Positions 1-4,631 of a stretch of 5,128 bases of DNA are shown one piece after another. This stretch comes from Ardenticatenales bacterium. GTDB taxonomy: Bacteria > Chloroflexota > Anaerolineae > Promineifilales > UBA4811. The position numbers and the translations under genes were made by a program. The stretch's first letter is position 1; each line of letters opens with the position of its first letter. The notes below the pieces were generated by a model, which was not told the DNA's origin, did no database searches, and worked only from the letters and a program-made list of their open reading frames with translations. The stretch is taken from positions 1 to 5,128 of the forward strand of contig DAOUVM010000219.1 of NCBI GenBank assembly GCA_030667645.1. The letters run 5' to 3'.

Positions 1-82
1 CAGTTGGCTCTGGACAGATGACGGACCGCCTCCTTTGCTCAACGGCGGGCGTGGGAATTGCTCCCCACACCTTGTCGCTCAT
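1..82 (-). CDS. Possible gene start running off the left edge (unrecognised)
   Basis: On the minus strand an ATG at 82-80 opens a frame with no stop to the window edge (27 full codons). It begins MSDKVWGAIPTPAVEQ and continues through an arginine-rich stretch to a Cys-Pro-Glu-Pro sequence. I do not recognise the product, and too little is visible to assign a family. In its favour, it lies on the same strand as the MoaD-like gene and about 80 bp downstream of it. Third codon positions are mostly G or C. Its ATG also overlaps the TGA of a mini-ORF that has its own ribosome binding site. Against it, plus-strand frames here are also open from the edge, and the ATG has only a weak Shine-Dalgarno of its own (GGGGCGA directly upstream). 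Treat it as a candidate 5' end only. Confidence 0.3.
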   Translation of the reverse strand, partial: MSDKVWGAIPTPAVEQRRRSVICPEPT

Positions 83-117
83 TCGCCCCAGAGGGGACGC
101 AATGAGTCGGAGGGCAT
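79..117 (-). CDS. Candidate 12-residue leader peptide coupled to the left-edge frame
   Basis: A mini-ORF encoding MPSDSLRPLWGE starts at ATG 117-115 and stops at TGA 81-79. AAGGTGA (126-120) lies immediately upstream and resembles a Shine-Dalgarno sequence, although the spacing is short. The stop overlaps the ATG at 82-80 as ATGA, the usual geometry of translational coupling, so ribosomes finishing this ORF could restart on the next frame. A similar arrangement precedes the MoaD-like gene. Whether it is translated is inference. A sequencing error or frameshift joining the two frames is an alternative. Confidence 0.25.
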   Translation of the reverse strand: MPSDSLRPLWGE

Positions 118-130
118 TCTCACCTTAATT

Positions 131-153
131 TATCCGAAACGGACAAGCTTGTC
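131..153 (-). terminator. Weak hairpin region after the MoaD-like gene
   Basis: Just beyond the stop codon at 162-164, reading on the minus strand, there is a perfect 12-bp palindrome GACAAGCTTGTC (153-142). An overlapping mini-hairpin TCCG-TTT-CGGA (143-133) then leads into the A/T-rich TAAATTAA. This could be a poor transcription terminator, but the stems are only four base pairs and there is no proper U tract. Read-through towards the left edge is equally plausible. Confidence 0.15.
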
Positions 154-161
154 AATCGCTC

Positions 162-566
162 TTACGAACCAGAATCGTCGTCCTGCTTGACCTTCTCCAC
201 CGGAGATTCGCGGTAAGAGTGGTGCAGACCTTGATCCTGGCGTTTCATCGCCTGCTGCAGTTCGGGGCTGGCAGCAGCCTCGTGGCGATACTGGAATGGC
301 CACATACTCTTGTTGTGGAAGATCGCCACCCGATCTCCATCAAGCAGCTCTCGTCCCATGTCGGCCGCCAGGCCGGGCATATCGCTCAGTTTTCGATTGA
401 TGAAGGTGATCCCCTTTTCTTCCAGGGGCAACCTCAACTGAGCCAGCAGGCCTTCCATCGTCGTCTCTGCTGGCAGTTCCAGGTCCACTCGGGCATGGCT
501 GCCCTGGTCTGCCTCGCCTCCATAGCGGGCCAGCGGTCCATACAGCCACAACTCGACCTTGATCAT
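162..566 (-). CDS. MoaD/ThiS-family ubiquitin-like protein without C-terminal diglycine
   Basis: The protein has 134 residues. Positions 1-84 fit the beta-grasp fold of the MoaD/ThiS sulfur carriers: an opening strand (IKVELWLYGPLARY), a polar strand (RVDLELPAE), the helix MEGLLAQLRLP, and the closing DGDRVAIFHN. In MoaD and ThiS the chain ends shortly after this point in Gly-Gly, which is adenylated and thiocarboxylated for molybdopterin or thiamin synthesis. Here the equivalent region reads HNKSMWPFQYRHEAA and continues for about 45 more charged residues ending DDDSGS, with no Gly-Gly. A canonical sulfur-carrier role is therefore unlikely unless the tail is processed, and a binding or regulatory role is possible. 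Start choice: ATG 566 begins exactly at the conserved first strand and has GGCGGA upstream; a TTG at 623 would add 19 residues unlike the family. It lies 96 bp downstream of the AIM24-family gene on the same strand, so the two are probably co-transcribed. The fold assignment is fairly secure; the function is not known. Confidence 0.8.
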   Translation of the reverse strand: MIKVELWLYGPLARYGGEADQGSHARVDLELPAETTMEGLLAQLRLPLEEKGITFINRKLSDMPGLAADMGRELLDGDRVAIFHNKSMWPFQYRHEAAASPELQQAMKRQDQGLHHSYRESPVEKVKQDDDSGS

Positions 567-604
567 TGTGACATCCGCCAAAACACGGTTCTGCTCGCAC
601 TCAT
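563..604 (-). CDS. Candidate 13-residue leader peptide coupled to the MoaD-like gene
   Basis: A mini-ORF encoding MSASRTVFWRMSQ starts at ATG 604-602, four bases after a strong Shine-Dalgarno GGAGGT (614-609). It stops at TGA 565-563, overlapping the MoaD-like ATG (566-564) as ATGA. The best ribosome binding site in the gap between the two minus-strand genes therefore serves this ORF rather than the MoaD-like start, which has only GGCGGA. This suggests coupled translation. The codons show no strong coding signature and the peptide has no recognisable family, so the case rests on the site geometry. Confidence 0.35.
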   Translation of the reverse strand: MSASRTVFWRMSQ

Positions 605-662
605 CGCTACCTCCGCGGTGCAATTCCCAGTATGCTGGTCAAATGACATCCAGGCTCGCCGG

Positions 663-1448
663 TCAATTTTGCAGAAAACGCGCTGCTCCCTTGAGCAATG
701 AGCCTTCGCCGGTAGAGCTGCCCCCCGCGGCCGGCGCATTGGCTAGAATCCGGTCCGCCAGGCGGGAAAAGGGCAACGATTGCAGCCAAACGCGGCCGGT
801 GCCCTGCAGTGTAGCCACAAAGAGACCTTCACCCCCAAAGATCATGGATTTGAGGTTGCCGGCCCGTTCTATGTCATAGTTGATGGTAGGCTCAAAGGCG
901 ACAATACAGCCCGTGTCCACTCTCAACCGGCTGTTCTCCAGCCGCTTTTCGACTATCGTGCCCCCAGCGTGAATGAACACCATCCCATCGCCGCGCAGCC
1001 GCTGCAGGATGAATCCCTCGCCGCCGAACAGACCTGCCCCTAACTTCTTGTTGAAAGCGATGCTAATCTCCGTGCCTAATGCGGCGCACAGGAAAGAGTC
1101 CTTTTGGCAGACCAACTCGCCCTTGGTCTCATCCAGGTCGATGGCGATGATCTTGCCCGGGTAGGGGGCGCCAAAGGCCACATGCCTCTTTCCCTCTCCG
1201 CGGTGCGTAAAGTGGGTCATAAAGATCGACTCGCGGGTGATGGCACGCTTCCCAGCGCTGACGAGCTTGTCCATAAAGCCCGCCCCGGGCTTGGAGCCGT
1301 CGCCCATCTTGGTCTCGAACACGATCCCGTCTTCCATGTACATCATGGCCCCCGCCTCGGCGATTATCGTCTCCTGGGCGTCGAGTTCAACCTCAACAAA
1401 CTGAAGATCATCGCCGAAAATCGTATAGTCTACTACGTGGCTTTTCAT
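663..1448 (-). CDS. AIM24 / TIGR00266 family protein
   Basis: The protein has 261 residues, a normal full length for the bacterial TIGR00266 (AIM24-like) family, whose biochemical role is unsettled; the yeast namesake is a mitochondrial inner-membrane protein involved in complex assembly. The sequence shows the characteristic mostly-beta pattern. An opening strand with the family-typical TIIAEAGAMMYMEDGI (about 27-42) is followed by SIFMTHFT (74-81) and YPGKIIAIDL (96-105). GGEGFILQRLRGDG (142-155) and HAGGTIVEK (160-168) come next, then the C-terminal GGEGLFVATLQGTGRVWLQS (205-224) and PFSRLADRI. The tail is Gly/Ala-rich. There is no signal peptide or membrane helix, so it is probably cytoplasmic. 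The start is secure: ATG 1448 is preceded by GGGAGGAAGGA, with GGAGG five bases from the ATG. It heads a minus-strand unit with the MoaD-like gene and is divergent from the CHAT-TPR gene. Confidence 0.93.
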   Translation of the reverse strand: MKSHVVDYTIFGDDLQFVEVELDAQETIIAEAGAMMYMEDGIVFETKMGDGSKPGAGFMDKLVSAGKRAITRESIFMTHFTHRGEGKRHVAFGAPYPGKIIAIDLDETKGELVCQKDSFLCAALGTEISIAFNKKLGAGLFGGEGFILQRLRGDGMVFIHAGGTIVEKRLENSRLRVDTGCIVAFEPTINYDIERAGNLKSMIFGGEGLFVATLQGTGRVWLQSLPFSRLADRILANAPAAGGSSTGEGSLLKGAARFLQN

Positions 1449-1489
1449 TCCTTCCTCCCGCTACAGCTTGATAGGGCTAGTACCACTTC

Positions 1490-1519
1490 ATTATACCACC
1501 AGTTCCTTCAGATTATGAA
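1490..1519 (-). promoter_or_regulatory. Promoter for the AIM24-family gene (extended -10)
   Basis: On the minus strand, TATAAT (1495-1490) is a perfect -10 box preceded by TGG, giving the extended -10 motif TGnTATAAT. A partial -35, TTCATA (1519-1514, four of six matches to TTGACA), lies 18 bases upstream. Transcription should begin near 1483, giving a leader of about 35 nt before the ATG. This assumes a housekeeping sigma-70-type factor. Confidence 0.6.
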
Positions 1520-1523
1520 ATGC

Positions 1524-1535
1524 CTTCCCCGGAAG
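1524..1535. promoter_or_regulatory. Dyad midway between divergent promoters (possible operator)
   Basis: CTTCC-CC-GGAAG is a perfect 5-bp inverted repeat with a 2-bp spacer. Flanking TGC (1521-1523) and GCA (1538-1540) partly extend the symmetry. Its centre, near 1529.5, lies within three bases of the midpoint between the two outward-facing -10 boxes, a typical place for a regulator serving both promoters. An arm this short can arise by chance. Confidence 0.25.
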
Positions 1536-1558
1536 ATGCACGTATTGCCTGGCCGCGC

Positions 1559-1564
1559 TATAAT
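1559..1564 (+). promoter_or_regulatory. TATAAT box upstream of the CHAT-TPR gene
   Basis: There is a perfect TATAAT on the plus strand, but no convincing -35 (best partial match TGCACG at 1537-1542, 16-bp spacer) and no extended TG. Transcription from here would start near 1571, giving a leader of about 35 nt before ATG 1606. The weak -35 suggests either an activator or a weak promoter. Confidence 0.4.
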
Positions 1565-1605
1565 GAATCCTGCTATTGTTGACCATCTGTGTGTCTGCAT
1601 CTCTG

Positions 1606-3186
1606 ATGATCACGCTGACTCTGACATTCACCCGGCCGGAGGGGACCTCGTGTCGCTTGGAAGCCGCGAGCGGGGCGGAAGATTGGAGCGGGAGCTTTGC
1701 TTCTCCCTTTCCTGCCGACACGCTGTGCGCCGTCGCTCGTGCGCTGGAACCAACGTACGATCCATCCACCGCCACGGAAGCGATCATCGCTGCTCTGGAT
1801 GCGGCCGACCTGGCGCCGGGGGACACACTGGCGGTGGAGGTAGGCGACCGGCTTGGCGAGGCTCTCTGCGCCACCTCTGTCATTGAGAGGGTGCTCCACA
1901 CCGCCCTCAGTGCGGGTCAGGAGCAGGGTGAGTTGCTGGACATCCGTCTCTTCTTTGGTGAGGGCTGTGGCTGGGTGGCCGCTTTGCCGTGGGAGGTATT
2001 ACGCCTACAGGGGCGCTTCCTGGTGTCCGACAACATTGCCACTCTGACGCGGATGTGCCTGGAACCGGAATGGGATAAGGTGATCAAGATGCATGAGCGG
2101 AGCCTGGAGGCCTCTGAGCGAGTGGGGGACACTCGCGCGGCAGCAGAGAGTGCTATGCATCTGGGGAACCTCTATCGACAGACGGGCAAGTGGGAGCGGG
2201 CAATCGAGGTCTGCCGCCGCGGCCTGGAGGCTTTTGACCATCTCGGGGACGCTCGTGGGGCGGCACAGACCAAGATGTACCTGGGGAGTGTATACCTGCA
2301 AAATGGAGAGTGGGAACGAGCAGTCGAGTTGTACGAGCAGAGTCTGGAGATGAACCGGCAGGTTGGGGCAGTGGATGGCCTGGCGCAGGTATACAATAAT
2401 CTGGGCGGCGCATATCTGCAAAAGGGCGACTGTGCGCGAGCAGTCGAGATGTATCAGCAGAGCCTGGCGATCAAGGAGCAATTGGGAGATGTTCAGGGGA
2501 TGGCGCGCTCCTGGAACGGGCTTGGTCTTGTGTACGCGACCACCGGAGAGATGGATCGTGCGGTGACGATGTACCGCAAGAGCCTGGAGGCTTTTGCGCG
2601 GGTGGGGGACGCGCACGGGTTGGCGCAGACGTACAACAACTTGGGGCTATTGTACGCGGACGCCGGCAAGCGGGAACGCGCGGTGACGATGTACCGCAAG
2701 AGCCTGGAGACATTCGAGCGGTTGGGGGACCCTCATGGGATGACACAGTCCTTGGTCAATCTGGGCAATGCGTATCGACAGAGTGGGGAATGGAAGCGGG
2801 CGATACAGATGTACCAACAGAGTCTGGAGGTCAAAGAACGGGTGGGTGACATCCAAGGGGTGGCCCATACACGAGGCAATCTGGGATACCTCTACCTGAA
2901 GAGAGGCGAGTTGGACCGAGCCGAGGAGATGTTCCAGGACGTCCTGAGAGTATCCCAGCGGATTGGGGATGTTCACAGTATTGGGCTGGCTTTGCAGGCG
3001 CTGGGCAATGTCTACGAACTGCAGCAGGATGCACCGAGTGCGATGCTGTTCTTCGCCCAAGCCTATCTGGCTTTGTCGCACCTGAGTTCGGCAAGTGCCG
3101 ACCGTGCATCTCGCAAGCTAGCAGAACTCTGCGGTTCGGTGGAGGCGGCCGACGCCTACCTTGAGCGACTGGTGCAAGAGAGCTAG
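1606..3186 (+). CDS. CHAT N-terminal subdomain fused to eight TPRs, catalytic half missing
   Basis: The protein has 526 residues. Positions 1-152 resemble the N-terminal part of CHAT (caspase HetF associated with TPRs) domains: an opening beta strand MITLTLTFTR, a middle region ending GDRLGEALC, a helix (VIERVLHTAL), the strand LLDIRLFFGE, the hallmark AALPWEVLRLQGRFL (LPWE at 127-130) and ATLTRM. In usual CHAT proteins this leads into the caspase-like core with a His-Cys dyad. Here it passes directly into EWDKVIKMHERSLE (155 on), which is the second helix of a TPR. Eight 40-residue repeats follow (about 176-495), then a short helical end. With no His-Cys dyad it should not be a protease; the TPR solenoid suggests protein binding. 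There is no signal peptide or membrane helix. Start: ATG 1606 fits where CHAT-N begins; TTG 1576 or GTG 1591 are alternatives, and none has a Shine-Dalgarno. It is probably monocistronic. The TPR call is very secure; the CHAT-N call is by family pattern. Confidence 0.88.
   Translation: MITLTLTFTRPEGTSCRLEAASGAEDWSGSFASPFPADTLCAVARALEPTYDPSTATEAIIAALDAADLAPGDTLAVEVGDRLGEALCATSVIERVLHTALSAGQEQGELLDIRLFFGEGCGWVAALPWEVLRLQGRFLVSDNIATLTRMCLEPEWDKVIKMHERSLEASERVGDTRAAAESAMHLGNLYRQTGKWERAIEVCRRGLEAFDHLGDARGAAQTKMYLGSVYLQNGEWERAVELYEQSLEMNRQVGAVDGLAQVYNNLGGAYLQKGDCARAVEMYQQSLAIKEQLGDVQGMARSWNGLGLVYATTGEMDRAVTMYRKSLEAFARVGDAHGLAQTYNNLGLLYADAGKRERAVTMYRKSLETFERLGDPHGMTQSLVNLGNAYRQSGEWKRAIQMYQQSLEVKERVGDIQGVAHTRGNLGYLYLKRGELDRAEEMFQDVLRVSQRIGDVHSIGLALQALGNVYELQQDAPSAMLFFAQAYLALSHLSSASADRASRKLAELCGSVEAADAYLERLVQES
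2131..3090 (+). repeat. Eight in-phase 120-bp repeats encoding 40-residue TPRs
   Basis: Repeat units begin at 2131, 2251, 2371, 2491, 2611, 2731, 2851 and 2971, each exactly 120 bp with no insertions or deletions. Each encodes a helix pair of the pattern A-x-x-x-x-N-L-G-x-x-Y-x-x-x-G-(E/K)-x-x-R-A followed by SLE-x-x-x-x-(V/L)-GD. The final unit (2971-3090) is degenerate in its second helix. A preceding half-repeat, second helix only, spans about 2068-2130. Units 4 and 5 share an exact 30-bp match (2560-2589 and 2680-2709). The 40-residue period is longer than the classical 34 and matches the LGN/kinesin-light-chain-like TPR class. Confidence 0.95.
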
Positions 3187-3194
3187 AGGGTTGG

Positions 3195-3218
3195 TCTGGT
3201 CCGGGCCGCGTGACCAGA
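3195..3218 (+). terminator. Hairpin after the CHAT-TPR stop codon
   Basis: TCTGGTC (3195-3201) and GACCAGA (3212-3218) form a perfect 7-bp stem with a GC-rich 10-base loop, starting nine bases after the TAG stop. No U tract follows, so it is not a standard intrinsic terminator. It may protect the 3' end or assist Rho-type or incomplete termination. Confidence 0.3.
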
Positions 3219-3317
3219 GAGATACACCCGCAGAAAACTCGCCCAGGGATGTATTTTTCGCGACTTGGGTCGGTTGCTTGTGGAGTCCGGAGCAGGATGC
3301 CAGGAGAATCAGGCGCC

Positions 3318-3512
3318 ATGCAACCGGGACCAGCCACGGCCGAGCTCGAGAGACCCGGCCGGGACGATGTGGGTGACCCCGTACCGCAGCGGCTTTTGGT
3401 GTATAATGTGCTGGACTGGTTCAAGGGGAAGCTGGCGGCTGCCAACCGAAAGCTGCCGGCCTCGAAACTCGCGACCGAGCAGGAGGATACGAATGGCTCG
3501 TCCCCACGATGA
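3318..3512 (+). CDS. Candidate 64-residue small protein overlapping the kinase start (unrecognised)
   Basis: The frame runs from ATG 3318 to TGA 3512, overlapping the first 20 bases of the kinase gene. AGGAG (3302-3306) lies 11 bases upstream, somewhat far for a ribosome binding site. About three quarters of third codon positions are G or C, and the middle reads as a plausible amphipathic helix (VLDWFKGKLAAANRKL), followed by a polar tail. It would occupy much of an otherwise empty 306-bp gap. I recognise no family. Against it, a TATAAT box (3402-3407) falls inside it, and a GC-rich sequence easily gives a frame this long by chance. If real, its translation would cross the kinase Shine-Dalgarno and could couple the two genes. 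The rest of the gap (3187-3317) shows only the hairpin after the stop codon. Confidence 0.3.
   Translation: MQPGPATAELERPGRDDVGDPVPQRLLVYNVLDWFKGKLAAANRKLPASKLATEQEDTNGSSPR
3402..3407 (+). promoter_or_regulatory. TATAAT box upstream of the kinase gene
   Basis: A perfect TATAAT lies 85 bp before the kinase ATG. No good -35 exists at 16-18 bp; GTGACC (3373-3378) resembles one but is too far away at 23 bp. If used, transcription would start near 3414 with a leader of about 80 nt. The candidate small gene and this promoter overlap, so probably only one of the two is meaningful. Confidence 0.3.
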
Positions 3513-4620
3513 TGCGTCAAAAGCGGAACTCCTGATTGTTGATGACACGCTGGAGAACCTGCGTCTGCTGTCCCAGATGCTGGCCGAAGAAGGATATGGA
3601 GTAGAGACGGCCGGCAGCGGTGCCAGGGCGCTGGCGACAGCGCAAGCGAATCCACCTGACCTGGTGTTGCTCGACATCAAGATGCCAGAGATGGACGGTT
3701 ATGAGGTCTGCGCGGCCCTAAAGGCGGATGAGCGAACCCGCGATATACCTATCATCTTTCTCAGCGCGCTGGACGAGACATATGACAAGGTCAAAGCCTT
3801 TACCAGCGGAGGGGTGGACTATATCATCAAGCCCTTTCAGTTTGAAGAGGTGCTGGCGCGGGTTGAGATACACATCGCCCTCATGAGTTTGCAAAGGCAG
3901 CTCCAGCAAGCCAACCGCGAGCTGCAAAAGCGCCTCGAGGAGCTGGATGCTTTCGCCCACACCGTGGCCCACGATCTCAAGAATCCGCTGACGCGCATCA
4001 TCGGCTATGCTGAGCTCCTGGAAGGTGAATACGATACGCTGCCGGAAGAAGACCTGCGTGGCTTTCTGGGCATCATAGCCCGAGGCGGCCGCAAGATGGA
4101 GAACATCATCAACGAGTTGCTGTTGCTGGCCAGCGTCCGTGAAGGCGAGGTAGAGTCTCAGCCGTTGGACACGTCCGACATTGTGAACGAGGTTCAGCGG
4201 CGCTTGAGCCACATGATTGAGGTGAGCCAAGCCCAGATCATTGTGCCCGAGTCCTGGCCGGTGGCGTTGGGGCATGGCCCTTGGGTCGAAGAGGTGTGGC
4301 TGAACTATATCAGCAACGCCATCAAATATAGCGGGCAGGAGCCGCGATTGGAGCTGGGAGGGTCCGCCGAACCGGGTGGCGCGGTGCGTTTTTGGGTACG
4401 TGATAACGGACCTGGTCTCTCGGAAGAGGATCAGGGCCGCCTATTCACGCCATTTACCCGGCTCCACCAGGCGCGTGCTGAAGGACACGGATTGGGCCTG
4501 TCCATCGTGCGGCGCATTGTGGACAAGCTTGGCGGCCAGGCCGGAGTGGAGAGCAAGGTGGGGAAGGGGAGCGTCTTTTTCTTTATTTTGCCGAGTGCCG
4601 GGGTAGTAGAGGCTGATTGA
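3493..4620 (+). CDS. Soluble hybrid histidine kinase: REC - HisKA - HATPase
   Basis: The 375-residue protein catalyses ATP-dependent autophosphorylation and phosphotransfer in two-component signalling. An N-terminal receiver domain (about 11-125) has the acidic pair D17/D18, phospho-acceptor D61 in LVLLDIKMP, S91 in the conserved Ser/Thr position, and K113 in IIKPF. A helical, glutamine-rich linker (131-151, likely coiled coil) leads to the dimerisation/phosphotransfer domain with the H-box FAHTVAHDLKNPL, H160 being the phosphorylated histidine. The HATPase domain has an N-box (N271, N275 in WLNYISNAIKYS), a G1 box DNGPG (304-308), an F-box LFTPF (317-321) and a G2 box GHGLGL (331-336), so the visible machinery is intact. 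There is no membrane segment, PAS or GAF domain: the input is presumably phosphorylation of the receiver by another kinase. The start is secure: AGGAGG (3481-3486) sits six bases before ATG 3493, where the receiver begins; a longer frame back to TTG 3265 adds no domain. No DNA-binding output is present, so a partner regulator must lie elsewhere. Confidence 0.96.
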   Translation: MARPHDDASKAELLIVDDTLENLRLLSQMLAEEGYGVETAGSGARALATAQANPPDLVLLDIKMPEMDGYEVCAALKADERTRDIPIIFLSALDETYDKVKAFTSGGVDYIIKPFQFEEVLARVEIHIALMSLQRQLQQANRELQKRLEELDAFAHTVAHDLKNPLTRIIGYAELLEGEYDTLPEEDLRGFLGIIARGGRKMENIINELLLLASVREGEVESQPLDTSDIVNEVQRRLSHMIEVSQAQIIVPESWPVALGHGPWVEEVWLNYISNAIKYSGQEPRLELGGSAEPGGAVRFWVRDNGPGLSEEDQGRLFTPFTRLHQARAEGHGLGLSIVRRIVDKLGGQAGVESKVGKGSVFFFILPSAGVVEAD

Positions 4621-4631
4621 GGGCCCGCCCG

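Noticed and set aside
3..128. Plus-strand frame open from the left edge, ending at TAA 126-128
   Set aside because: About 41 codons with no recognisable motif. It could be the end of a gene entering from the left, but it competes with the minus-strand candidate and is not stronger.
142..153. GACAAGCTTGTC palindrome as a regulatory site
   Set aside because: A perfect 12-bp palindrome is expected about once by chance in 5 kb, and it lies downstream of a gene. It is mentioned only as part of a weak terminator region.
1104..1886. 260-codon plus-strand frame opposite the AIM24-family gene
   Set aside because: It is antisense to a clear family member, then crosses the divergent promoter region into the CHAT-TPR gene in the wrong frame. 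Its translation has no recognisable domain.
2005..2616. 203-codon minus-strand frame across the TPR repeats
   Set aside because: It is a mirror of the periodic GC-rich repeat codons; its own 40-residue periodicity is inherited from the TPR units on the other strand.
2131..3090. Regular 120-bp spacing as a CRISPR or tandem satellite array
   Set aside because: The repeats are diverged, in frame, and encode classic TPR helix pairs; there are no identical repeats with unique spacers.
3265..3492. Longer kinase start at TTG 3265
   Set aside because: The extra 76 residues have no domain character. ATG 3493 has AGGAGG six bases upstream and begins exactly at the receiver domain.
2831..3655. 274-codon minus-strand frame spanning the TPR end, the gap and the receiver start
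   Set aside because: It has low-complexity Pro/Ser/Arg-rich translation typical of an antisense frame, no ribosome binding site of note, and overlaps two clear genes.
3718..4275. 185-codon minus-strand frame inside the kinase gene
   Set aside because: It is fully antisense to the intact HisKA/HATPase region and matches no family.
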